DNA from: Aquificaceae bacterium | GTDB taxonomy: Bacteria > Aquificota > Aquificia > Aquificales > Aquificaceae | Direction: 5' to 3' | DNA length: 14,272 bases | NCBI GenBank assembly: GCA_027049085.1 | Contig: JALTVH010000179.1 | Span: forward strand, 1 to 14,272 | Part shown: piece after piece, positions 1-6,596 of the stretch | Layout of the letters: every line of letters starts with the position of its first letter | Numbering within the stretch: the stretch's first letter is position 1 | The notes under the pieces: generated by a model | Told to the model about the DNA's origin: nothing | Database searches by the model: none | Seen by the model: the letters and a program-made list of their open reading frames with translations, nothing else | Made by a program: the position numbers and the translations under genes

Positions 1-1710
1 GGTGACGGCGGCAACGGTGGTGACGAAGATGGTGGAACCAAGTCAACACCTGCCCTCGCTTCTCATGGGTACTCCAACTCATTCTCACAGGCAAATATTC
101 AAATGGCTATGAACCACATGAATACAAGCAATGATGATGATGCTGAGGAGGAACTCGCACTCGCCTTAAACATCAATAAGGAAAAGCAGATTATCCTCAA
201 TAAGGGTAACATCGTAGATCAGGACAACAACAACAACTCAGTCCAGCTCAACGACAACGCTCAGAGAGGCGCTTCAGGCGGAAAGGATGACAACGATGAA
301 GGCACTTCTGCCATCCTTCTTGCAAACTACGCAATCTCATCTGTCAACCATGCTCTCAGCGTATTTGTAGCTGGTAACATTAACAGCACGGAAGGCGGGC
401 AGTTCAACAAACAGGTCGCCCTTAACATGGGCAACTATGCCGAGGCACAGGCAGGAGAATCTCCCGTTGCGATCGCAGGAAACGGTGAGACGGGACCCAC
501 CCAGATGATCTGGAACGAGTACGGTGAATTCACCGATGACGGTATCGATCCGTACACAATAACCGATCAGGACAACAACAACAACTCTGTTCAGCTCAAT
601 GACAATGCTCAGAGGTCTGCCAATGCAATGGCAATGCTCAACATCGCTAACTCCGCCTATAACACCGGCGCCAACCTGATGATGACCGGTGACATTACAG
701 ATTCTTCAATTTCCCAGACGAACGAGCAGGGTGCGGAAAACCACGTCAATATAGCAAGGGCAGAGCATCCCAACGGTACAGCAGTTGCAGGGAACCTCAA
801 CAAGCAGACCCAGAATGTCCACAATGCGGTTGAAGACCAGTTTGATGGCTTTATGGTCGTTGAAGATCAGGACAACAACAACAACTCTGTTCAGCTCAAC
901 AACAATGCCCAGAGGGATGCAACAGGAATGGACATGACAAACTCAGCTATTTCTGCTGGAAATACCGGGTTCAACATCATGAGCACCGGTGCTCTAACCA
1001 ATACCAATATCGGTCAGCTCAACTCTCAGACGGCGAGGAACTTTGATAATGAGGCATACACTTACGTTGGTGAAGGTAATAACACCGCAATTGCAGGTAA
1101 TGCTGAACTGACTGAGAATCCGGGTCAATACATCCATACAGTTCATGCAACGATAATTGAGCAGGATAACAACAATAACTCAGTCCAGCTCAACGAGAAT
1201 GCTCAGAGAGGAATTTCCGTAATGAGCGGAATCAACATGGCACAGTCCGCTGTAAACTCCGGTATGAACATCCTCTTTGTTGATGGATCCGCTACGAACA
1301 GCAACGTAAATCAGACCAACATGCAGTACGCAAGCAACCACAACAACTTCGCTACTGCAGACGGTCTTGCAGTTGCTGTTAACCTCAACAAGCAGAAGCA
1401 GATCATTGAAAACTGCTTCTGTTCAGACTTCTCTGAGACCGACCAGGACAACAACATGAATTCTGTCCAGGTCAATGGTAACGCCCAGAGGGATGCTTCC
1501 GGCTGGATGCTTGTGAACGCATCAACCTCTGCTGCCAACGTCGGAACCAACATAGCCGTGATATCCGGTACAGTTTCCGGATCATCCTTTACACAGACCA
1601 ACGTACAGACCGCTATAAACTTCTCTAACAAGGCATCCGGAAGCACGGCTATAACCGGAAACTGGGAAGGCTTTATGCCTCTCCCAATACTTGTTGAACT
1701 CTCACCATAA
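1..1710 (+). CDS. Asn/Gln-rich tandem-repeat surface protein, putative amyloid-like fibre subunit (5' partial)
   Basis: The frame is open to the left edge, so the start and any signal peptide lie outside; 569 residues are visible. After an acidic Gly-rich stretch (residues 1-12) come five full repeats, each opening with a near-invariant block DQDNNNNSVQLNxNAQR at residues 73, 189, 289, 387 and 481. Within each unit follow N-x-A-x-SA-x-N-x-G-x-NI, then a Q-T/L-N-x-Q segment, then an A-x-A-G/V-N turn. The remains of an earlier unit precede residue 73. Regular Asn, Gln, Ser and small residues with few charges recall curli and FapC repeats and suggest stacked beta strands. The only cysteines are C472 and C474. 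The downstream protease and FapF-like barrel genes support an exported fibre subunit. Role is inferred: a beta-solenoid adhesin or S-layer-like protein is the alternative. I see no enzymatic motif. Confidence 0.8.
   Translation, partial: GDGGNGGDEDGGTKSTPALASHGYSNSFSQANIQMAMNHMNTSNDDDAEEELALALNINKEKQIILNKGNIVDQDNNNNSVQLNDNAQRGASGGKDDNDEGTSAILLANYAISSVNHALSVFVAGNINSTEGGQFNKQVALNMGNYAEAQAGESPVAIAGNGETGPTQMIWNEYGEFTDDGIDPYTITDQDNNNNSVQLNDNAQRSANAMAMLNIANSAYNTGANLMMTGDITDSSISQTNEQGAENHVNIARAEHPNGTAVAGNLNKQTQNVHNAVEDQFDGFMVVEDQDNNNNSVQLNNNAQRDATGMDMTNSAISAGNTGFNIMSTGALTNTNIGQLNSQTARNFDNEAYTYVGEGNNTAIAGNAELTENPGQYIHTVHATIIEQDNNNNSVQLNENAQRGISVMSGINMAQSAVNSGMNILFVDGSATNSNVNQTNMQYASNHNNFATADGLAVAVNLNKQKQIIENCFCSDFSETDQDNNMNSVQVNGNAQRDASGWMLVNASTSAANVGTNIAVISGTVSGSSFTQTNVQTAINFSNKASGSTAITGNWEGFMPLPILVELSP
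217..1707 (+). repeat. Five tandem in-frame coding repeats of about 270-350 bp
   Basis: Units begin at 217, 565, 865, 1159 and 1441, with lengths 348, 300, 294, 282 and 267 bp, so the unit shortens steadily toward the C-terminus. Each opens with a conserved DNA block built on GAC followed by mostly AAC codons. The rest of each unit has diverged at DNA level while keeping the protein pattern, so the duplication is old. The first unit is longest because of an acidic insertion after NAQR and a longer linker at its end. The repeats encode protein and are not CRISPR spacers. Confidence 0.9.
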
Positions 1711-1716
1711 CGTATG

Positions 1717-1749
1717 AAGGAGGGGGGTTCCCCTTCCCCCCTCTTTTTT
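1717..1749 (+). terminator. Strong intrinsic terminator after the fibre-subunit gene
   Basis: A perfect 8-bp stem pairs GAGGGGGG (1720-1727) with CCCCCCTC (1736-1743) across an 8-base loop and is followed directly by six T (1744-1749). A-T and G-T pairs can extend the stem to 1717/1746. It starts 7 bases after the TAA of the repeat gene. The next gene lies only 15 bases beyond the T tract with no room for a separate promoter, so the terminator is probably partial and lowers expression of the accessory genes relative to the fibre subunit. Confidence 0.88.
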
Positions 1750-1752
1750 GAC

Positions 1753-1759
1753 AAGGAGG
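1753..1759 (+). promoter_or_regulatory. Shine-Dalgarno that fixes the start of the 109-residue gene
   Basis: AAGGAGG sits 5 bases before the ATG at 1765. An in-frame ATG at 1714 lies inside the terminator hairpin and has no comparable site, and it would add 17 residues in front of a clean signal peptide. The 1765 start is therefore preferred. Confidence 0.85.
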
Positions 1760-1764
1760 CAAGG

Positions 1765-2094
1765 ATGCTGAAAAAGGTGCTCGCTACGGCGATGGCAATG
1801 GGAATGGTAGCGGTTATGGCTAAGCCCAAATTTCTCGTTTCTTTCGGTGACGGTGGGTTAAAAAAGTACGATATAGTTGATAACACATGCTACGTGTACA
1901 CCATCAAATATCCAAAGAAAGACACTGATCTACCAAAAGTCATGAACGATGTCCTTGTCTCCAGTGTCATAAATGCTCAGAGGCAGTACGGCAAGAAGGG
2001 GGACGGCTTTATCAATATTAAGGTGTCATGGCAGGTTGTAGGTAAGGACAGACTTATCTATCAGGTTTGCGGAGACATCGTTAGGAGGAAGTGA
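1765..2094 (+). CDS. Small exported two-cysteine protein of unknown function (109 aa)
   Basis: I do not recognise a named family. Residues 1-19 form a Sec signal peptide (KK at 3-4, hydrophobic core, AVMA before K20), leaving about 90 residues in the periplasm. Two cysteines, C42 and C102, could form a disulfide. A helix-like stretch (about 56-76) is followed by GDGFINIKVSW and then GKDRLIYQVCGDIV. The 'A..yGa..iinv' pattern faintly recalls small YbjQ/RcsF-type alpha/beta domains, but this is a weak visual likeness. It lies between the fibre subunit and the minor-subunit gene, with a 1-base gap to the latter, so it is probably an accessory factor of the fibre system, such as a periplasmic chaperone or a counterpart of FapA or FapE. 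Confidence 0.75.
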   Translation: MLKKVLATAMAMGMVAVMAKPKFLVSFGDGGLKKYDIVDNTCYVYTIKYPKKDTDLPKVMNDVLVSSVINAQRQYGKKGDGFINIKVSWQVVGKDRLIYQVCGDIVRRK

Positions 2095-2095
2095 G

Positions 2096-2497
2096 ATGAG
2101 AAAGGTACTGGGGAGAGGAATCTTTGGCATCCTGGCGGGATGCTTAATTTTGACTTCATCGGCAAAGTCGGAGGACATTGTGTTCCTCTCTGATGAAGAC
2201 CTTGATAGCGTTTATGCTCAGGGTCTTAATATAGTTGCCGGAGCGGTCAGCGACATTGTTGATAATACGCTCGGTAACGTTATTCAGGCTGTGCCTCTGG
2301 ATGGAATTATCAATCTTAATGGTTCAGTGCTTATTTCCGACAATGCGCAGAACGGTGCATGGAATCCTATAAACTCTGCGGACTCGGCGGTAAACAACTC
2401 GTACAACATATTCATCATCATTGAATCCGAACTCGTAAATCCTGACTTCAATATAAACACGATCCTTGACGCAATAAACGGGAGCACACTGCAATGA
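2096..2497 (+). CDS. Exported small protein with one degenerate fibre repeat; putative minor or nucleator subunit
   Basis: The 133-residue product starts one base after the previous stop with AGGAGGA just upstream. Residues 1-23 look like a signal peptide (SSA before K24). L13-A14-G15-C16 also reads as a lipobox, but hydrophobic residues continue past C16, so lipoprotein status is uncertain. Residues 31-43 (LSDEDLDSVYAQG) resemble the double-glycine type leader L-S-x-E-x-L-x-x-V-x-G-G recognised by C39 peptidases. Residues 73-105 hold NGSVLISDNAQ and INSADSAVNNSYNI, which line up with NNSVQLNDNAQ and TNSAISAGNTGFNI of the large repeat protein. It is thus probably a minor fibre component, comparable in role to FapB or FapE; this is inference from the repeat and the gene order. 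It overlaps the protease gene by 4 bases (ATGA). Confidence 0.78.
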   Translation: MRKVLGRGIFGILAGCLILTSSAKSEDIVFLSDEDLDSVYAQGLNIVAGAVSDIVDNTLGNVIQAVPLDGIINLNGSVLISDNAQNGAWNPINSADSAVNNSYNIFIIIESELVNPDFNINTILDAINGSTLQ

Positions 2498-3213
2498 GAC
2501 CGCTCCTCTCCTTCCCCCTCTTGGTAGTTTCGCTCTTGGTTTACTCTTGTTCTTATGTTCCACATGCTAAAAGGGATGGAAGGGTCTACTTGAATTCTGG
2601 CACTCAAACAACCCTCTCTTCACCTATGAGAGTTAAGCTAACGCCTGCATCAGAGATGAGATTCAGGAACATAGTCAGACAGCACCTTGATTACAGCTGT
2701 GGTTCAGCTGCCATAGCGACGCTCTTTAATTACTACCTCGGTATCAGGATGGGGGAGAAGGAAGTAATAAATAAGCTTTTTGAGGTGGGCAACAAAGAGA
2801 AGATAATAAGGCGCAAGGGGTTCTCCCTTCTTGATATGAAAAAGCTCTCTGAAAAAATGGGTTTCAGGGCATACGGAGTAAAGACAAACCTGAAAGGTCT
2901 CGTCAAGATCGGTAAGCCCTCCATTGTTACAATTGTTATTGGTAACTACAAGCACTTTGTTGTTTTCAGAGGAGTGTACAAGGGTAGGGTTTTTATTGCT
3001 GATCCTGCCTTTGGTCAGACTGTCCTTGATCCTGAGGATTTTGAGAGGATGTGGTACAAAAATATTGCCCTTGTGGTTGAGCCGGGTGAACGCAAGAGCG
3101 AAAATCTACTTAAGGTTACCGATGCTGATCTCAATACGATCAGCGGAGGTACACTGCGAGGTGAGATCATTCCGCCTCTCTTACCGGTTTACAGGGGGAT
3201 GGCAGACTTTTAA
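2494..3213 (+). CDS. C39-family cysteine peptidase, FapD-like
   Basis: The 239-residue product has the C39 signature: oxyanion Gln63 six residues before the nucleophile Cys69 (RQHLDYSCGSAA), His154 in NYKHFVVF, and Asp170 in IADPAFG. All three catalytic residues and the Gln are present, so it should be active. It is a stand-alone domain without ABC transporter parts, unlike bacteriocin exporters and like FapD of Pseudomonas. The N-terminus (to C19, SLLVYSCS) reads as a lipoprotein signal with an atypical Tyr at -2; otherwise a plain signal peptide or anchor. Residues 205-219 (LLKVTDADLNTISGG) near the C-terminus mimic a double-glycine leader, possibly an autoprocessing or self-inhibiting site. 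It probably processes subunits of the operon in the periplasm. Translation is coupled to the preceding gene by the ATGA overlap, and the next gene begins directly after its stop. Confidence 0.85.
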   Translation: MRPLLSFPLLVVSLLVYSCSYVPHAKRDGRVYLNSGTQTTLSSPMRVKLTPASEMRFRNIVRQHLDYSCGSAAIATLFNYYLGIRMGEKEVINKLFEVGNKEKIIRRKGFSLLDMKKLSEKMGFRAYGVKTNLKGLVKIGKPSIVTIVIGNYKHFVVFRGVYKGRVFIADPAFGQTVLDPEDFERMWYKNIALVVEPGERKSENLLKVTDADLNTISGGTLRGEIIPPLLPVYRGMADF

Positions 3214-4251
3214 ATGATACAGATAACAAGATGTACTTCCCTTCTGTTTTGCTTAACCGTTATTTTGTTTACATCTTTCTCTTCCATTGCTCAGGAAAAC
3301 CAGTCAACTATTCGTCCTGAGCAGGCACTCACCCAGTTTGAGAGGGACTATGTCCTTCTCGGACAGTGGGAATTTGAGTTTGAAGAAAATATATCGTACA
3401 CATACTACTCAGCTAACCAGATTTTCCTTGAGAGCTTCGCTATTCTTGATCCCGTTTTTCTGACCCTTGGAAGATTTGGTATAGAAAGTGCCAAGAGGCA
3501 CATATTTGTTAATACCTTTTTCCTCAGGGTCGGGCTTCTTGACAACCTCCAGTTTGAGATAGGCGTTCCCTTTGTTTACAGATACGACATGGTAGCAGTT
3601 GCTGCTGGAACAGGCCAAACTCAGAGAAACAGGAGCATGGACAGGTCTGGCATAGGCGATGTTGCTTTCAGTTTCAGCCTTCAGCCGATAAAAGAAACAA
3701 GCACAAGACCTGCCATGGTCATTAACCTTGGTTATAAAACGAGAACAGGTGTGGGACCCTTTGAAATAGATACTCAGACCCAGGTTCCCACAGGAAGCGG
3801 ATATGACTCTTTGAGGATAGGGCTCAACCTTATTAAGAGTGTAGATCCTGCGGTTATTTATGGCGGATTTGGATACATCTACAATATCCCTGTTGAAGTG
3901 AACAGAGTTATTTCCTCACCTCAGCAGGGGCAGTCAACCCCCCAGTCAATATATCTAAAAGGTCTTGATCCGGGTGATTCTTTCAGCTTCAACATCGGTA
4001 TGGCCTATGCCCTGAGTTACATGGTCTCTGTGAACTTTCAGTACCTTCAGACCTATACACTCCTTACAAGGATATACAGGGAAGAAAGGGCGGACTTCGT
4101 TCCTAACTCAATTCTCAATTCTGCTCTTTTTAAGGTCGGTGCGGGTATAAGTGCCGGCAAAAACATTCCAATTAACTTCGGTGTTTACTTTGGCTTGACT
4201 GATGATGCGCCTGACTACATGATTGACCTGAGAATTCCTGTTAAGTTCTGA
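3214..4251 (+). CDS. FapF-like outer-membrane beta-barrel transporter
   Basis: The 345-residue product has a signal peptide to about residue 26 (SSIA before Q27). The rest alternates short amphipathic strands and ends in Phe (IPVKF), the usual mark of an outer-membrane barrel. Segments PTGSGYDSLRIGLNLIKS, DPAVIYGGFGYIYN, DPGDSFSFNIGMAYALS and GLTDDAPDY match, from memory, the widespread transporter family that includes FapF and the meta-pathway phenol-degradation-like barrels. Pseudomonas FapF carries a periplasmic coiled-coil plug before its barrel. Here only about 20 residues separate signal peptide and first strand, so that plug is missing. It starts at the base after the protease stop and is last in the operon; I see no hairpin-plus-T terminator after it. 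The likely role is export of fibre subunits across the outer membrane. Confidence 0.82.
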   Translation: MIQITRCTSLLFCLTVILFTSFSSIAQENQSTIRPEQALTQFERDYVLLGQWEFEFEENISYTYYSANQIFLESFAILDPVFLTLGRFGIESAKRHIFVNTFFLRVGLLDNLQFEIGVPFVYRYDMVAVAAGTGQTQRNRSMDRSGIGDVAFSFSLQPIKETSTRPAMVINLGYKTRTGVGPFEIDTQTQVPTGSGYDSLRIGLNLIKSVDPAVIYGGFGYIYNIPVEVNRVISSPQQGQSTPQSIYLKGLDPGDSFSFNIGMAYALSYMVSVNFQYLQTYTLLTRIYREERADFVPNSILNSALFKVGAGISAGKNIPINFGVYFGLTDDAPDYMIDLRIPVKF

Positions 4252-4338
4252 TTGTCAAGAACCTTTACCATGTAAATATATTTTACGAACCGTCAAAGTA
4301 TTTAGATAACTGTTTTTTAAAAGCCATACCCCTTTATG

Positions 4339-4357
4339 TTAATGCCCTTTACATTAA
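4339..4357. promoter_or_regulatory. Inverted repeat TTAATG-N7-CATTAA, candidate activator site
   Basis: Perfect 6-bp arms at 4339-4344 and 4352-4357 have centres about 85 bases upstream of the transcription start predicted from the sigma-54 promoter, the usual distance for an enhancer-binding-protein site. A second, A/T-rich pair (GTAAA at 4272-4276, TTTAC at 4282-4286) lies further up. Assignment to the activator at 7273-8691 is a guess, since such short A/T-rich palindromes can arise by chance. Confidence 0.35.
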
Positions 4358-4406
4358 GTGGAGCCAGCTCTTTACTCATTTCCTTGCGCGCCAATGGTTT
4401 TATTAA

Positions 4407-4422
4407 TGGCACACAAATTGCA
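4407..4422 (+). promoter_or_regulatory. Sigma-54 (RpoN) -24/-12 promoter
   Basis: TGGCACACAAATTGCA matches the RpoN consensus TGGCAC-N5-TTGC(A/T) at every conserved position, with the -24 GG (4408-4409) and -12 GC (4420-4421) 10 bases apart. The start site should fall near 4433, giving a short leader before the Shine-Dalgarno-like GGGGGTGA (4442-4449) and the ATG at 4455. It drives the glycosyltransferase operon, and a sigma-54 activator is encoded just beyond that operon. The rest of the 203-base gap (4252-4454) is A/T-rich with the palindromes noted separately. Confidence 0.85.
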
Positions 4423-4454
4423 ATCAAAATGAGTAAAAAAACGGGGGTGACCTT

Positions 4455-6596
4455 ATGGAAAGGTTTAGAAGAGCTCTTGTTCTTGTATCTATCGGCGTGA
4501 GCGCATATTACCTATACTGGAGAACAGGAACCTTTAATCCAGATGCGCCTATTTTTTCTCTGATCGTTTACGGTGCAGAAGTTTATGGATTTATAACGAG
4601 TCTCCTGTTCTTCTTCATGGTCTGGAAGCTGAATGAGAGAAAAGTCATCTCTGCACCGCCGGGTTTTAAGGTTGACGTATTCATACCAACACTGAATGAG
4701 GACCTCGAAACTCTGGAAAAAACCATCAAGGGTTGCCTCTCAATGAGGTATCCCCACAAGACCTACGTTCTTGATGACGGAAACAGACCTGAGGTCAAGG
4801 AGTTATGCAAACGTTTAGGCTGTGAATATATAGCGAGAAAGGATAACAGGAATGCAAAGGCTGGCAACCTCAATTACGCTCTTAGATTAACCAACGGTGA
4901 CCTCATAGCTATCTTCGATGCGGATCACGTTCCTGAACCGGATTTCCTTGAAAAAACCCTCGGTTACTTCTGGGACAACAGGGTTGCCTTTGTTCAGACA
5001 CCTCAGGACTTTTACAACATTGATTCCTACCAGCACAGGATCATAAAGGGAAGGCTCTGGCACGAGCAATCCCTTTTCTTCAAGGTCATAATGCGTGGGA
5101 AGGACAGGCACAACGCGGCCTTCTTCTGTGGTAGCTGTGCTGTGATAAGGAGAAAGGCTCTGGAGGACATTGGGGGTTTTGCGGAAGGTACTGTAACCGA
5201 AGATCTCCACACCTCCATTAGGCTTCATGCAAAGGGATGGAAATCTGTCTACCACCCGGAAACACTTGCTTATGGGGTTGCACCTGTTTCATACAGACCT
5301 TTCAAAGGTCAGAGGGAGAGGTGGGGGCAGGGAGCAATGCAGGTACTACTCAGAGATAATCCCCTCTTCAAAAGAGGTCTCACCTGGCAACAGAGACTGA
5401 ACTATATTGCTTCGATGACCACTTACTTTGATGGATTCCAGAAGCTGATTTATTATGTAGCACCAGTAATAGTTCTCCTGACAGGAATTTTTCCCATCAG
5501 CGTAACCCTCTCTGAATTTCTACCTATTTTTATTCCTCATATGTTACTCTCTATCTGGGCTTTTGAAGAGATGTCAAGAGGTTATGGTAAGTTTCTCCTC
5601 CTTGAACAGTACAATATGGCGAGATTCTTTTCCTTTATGAAATCCGTTCTTGGGTTTTTCAAATTCAATGGTTTGAGGTTCAGAGTCACAGAAAAAAGGT
5701 GGAACGGGAGCAGTGCACTGATGGAGGCTATACCTCAGCTCGGGGTTTTCATAGCGAGCACAGTAGGGATCTCGTGGGCTCTCTTCAACCTTGATAAGAT
5801 AGCCAACAAGGAACTGTATATAGCGAATATTTTCTGGGCTGGATTAAACTTCAGCCTTGCGGTAGCCTGTTTGCTCTGGACTTACGGGAAAAAGTATCTT
5901 AGGAGAGATTTCAGATTTCCTGCCAACTTCCCTTCCAGGCTTGAGCAGAATGGTTTTATCTTCCCAGCAACCATAGAGGACCTCCATGAAAAGGGGTCTG
6001 CTCTAATTACCACAAGAGAGCTTGAAAGGGGTAGCTCTGTTGAGCTAAAGATCAGGTTTGAAGACAGAGATCTTGAAGTTAGGGGAACTGTTTTATATAG
6101 CGTTCCGCTTTCTAAAGGAATCCTCTTCAGGTCAGGGGTGAGGTTTGAAAAGCTGAGAGAGGAGGATATAGACAGGATAAGAGAGTTTAACTTCAGATTT
6201 CTTCTGAAGAAATTTATGGATGATGTGGACAGAATTCCGGAGACTCCGATCCAGAAGATATTGGATATAATTAAACTTGGATACTTTAAAAGGAAAGGGA
6301 GGAGGATACCCTTTCACATACCCGGTATGGTGATGGCTGGTAACGGATTTATACCCTACACAACAGAGGACGTGAGTGACGGAGGGTTGAGGATCCTTAC
6401 CTACAGGAGACTCCAGAGGAACGGAGTTACGGTTCACATGGGATCGCCCTTGGAGGAAAAGGTTCTTATGGGAAAGATCGTCTGGGAGAGGGAACTCAAC
6501 TTTTACGGTATAAAAGCTTACAGATATGGAATAAGGTTTGAAGAAACGAGCATCTCACAGGAAGGAATTGGGGAGCCAGCAACAGCCATTCAGTAA
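4455..6596 (+). CDS. BcsA-type membrane glycosyltransferase with tandem C-terminal PilZ domains
   Basis: This 713-residue processive family-2 glycosyltransferase resembles the cellulose synthase catalytic subunit. Two N-terminal membrane segments (about 9-22 and 31-57) precede the catalytic domain: LDDG with D107-D108, DAD at 155-157, FFCGS, TED at 248-250 with the catalytic-base Asp, and QRERW at 286-290. Further membrane segments lie near 330-350, 355-372, 429-447 and 454-478. VTEKRW corresponds to the gating-loop region of BcsA. Two PilZ-like domains follow: the first has RRDFR (483-487) and DLHEKG (509-514), with His replacing the Ser of DxSxxG; the second is canonical, RKGRR (613-617) and DVSDGG (639-644). 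C-di-GMP activation is therefore likely. The polymer could be cellulose or another beta-glucan. No BcsB gene is nearby. The stop overlaps the next ATG by one base. Confidence 0.88.
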   Translation: MERFRRALVLVSIGVSAYYLYWRTGTFNPDAPIFSLIVYGAEVYGFITSLLFFFMVWKLNERKVISAPPGFKVDVFIPTLNEDLETLEKTIKGCLSMRYPHKTYVLDDGNRPEVKELCKRLGCEYIARKDNRNAKAGNLNYALRLTNGDLIAIFDADHVPEPDFLEKTLGYFWDNRVAFVQTPQDFYNIDSYQHRIIKGRLWHEQSLFFKVIMRGKDRHNAAFFCGSCAVIRRKALEDIGGFAEGTVTEDLHTSIRLHAKGWKSVYHPETLAYGVAPVSYRPFKGQRERWGQGAMQVLLRDNPLFKRGLTWQQRLNYIASMTTYFDGFQKLIYYVAPVIVLLTGIFPISVTLSEFLPIFIPHMLLSIWAFEEMSRGYGKFLLLEQYNMARFFSFMKSVLGFFKFNGLRFRVTEKRWNGSSALMEAIPQLGVFIASTVGISWALFNLDKIANKELYIANIFWAGLNFSLAVACLLWTYGKKYLRRDFRFPANFPSRLEQNGFIFPATIEDLHEKGSALITTRELERGSSVELKIRFEDRDLEVRGTVLYSVPLSKGILFRSGVRFEKLREEDIDRIREFNFRFLLKKFMDDVDRIPETPIQKILDIIKLGYFKRKGRRIPFHIPGMVMAGNGFIPYTTEDVSDGGLRILTYRRLQRNGVTVHMGSPLEEKVLMGKIVWERELNFYGIKAYRYGIRFEETSISQEGIGEPATAIQ

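Noticed and set aside
217..1480. Recurring near-identical DNA blocks, possible CRISPR or satellite array
   Set aside because: Spacing is 267-348 bp, everything stays in one open frame, and the intervening sequence encodes a conserved protein pattern.
1714..1764. Earlier in-frame ATG at 1714 for the 109-residue protein
   Set aside because: It lies in the terminator hairpin, lacks a Shine-Dalgarno, and would put 17 residues before a clean signal peptide; AAGGAGG at 1753 supports 1765.
1311..1886. Long minus-strand open frame of 191 codons over the end of the repeat gene
   Set aside because: It is antisense to a clear repeat pattern, spans the terminator, and shows no family likeness.
2138..2150. 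Certain lipoprotein assignment for the 133-residue protein from LAGC at 13-16
   Set aside because: Hydrophobic residues continue beyond C16 and a better signal-peptidase I site follows at A23, so the call is left open.
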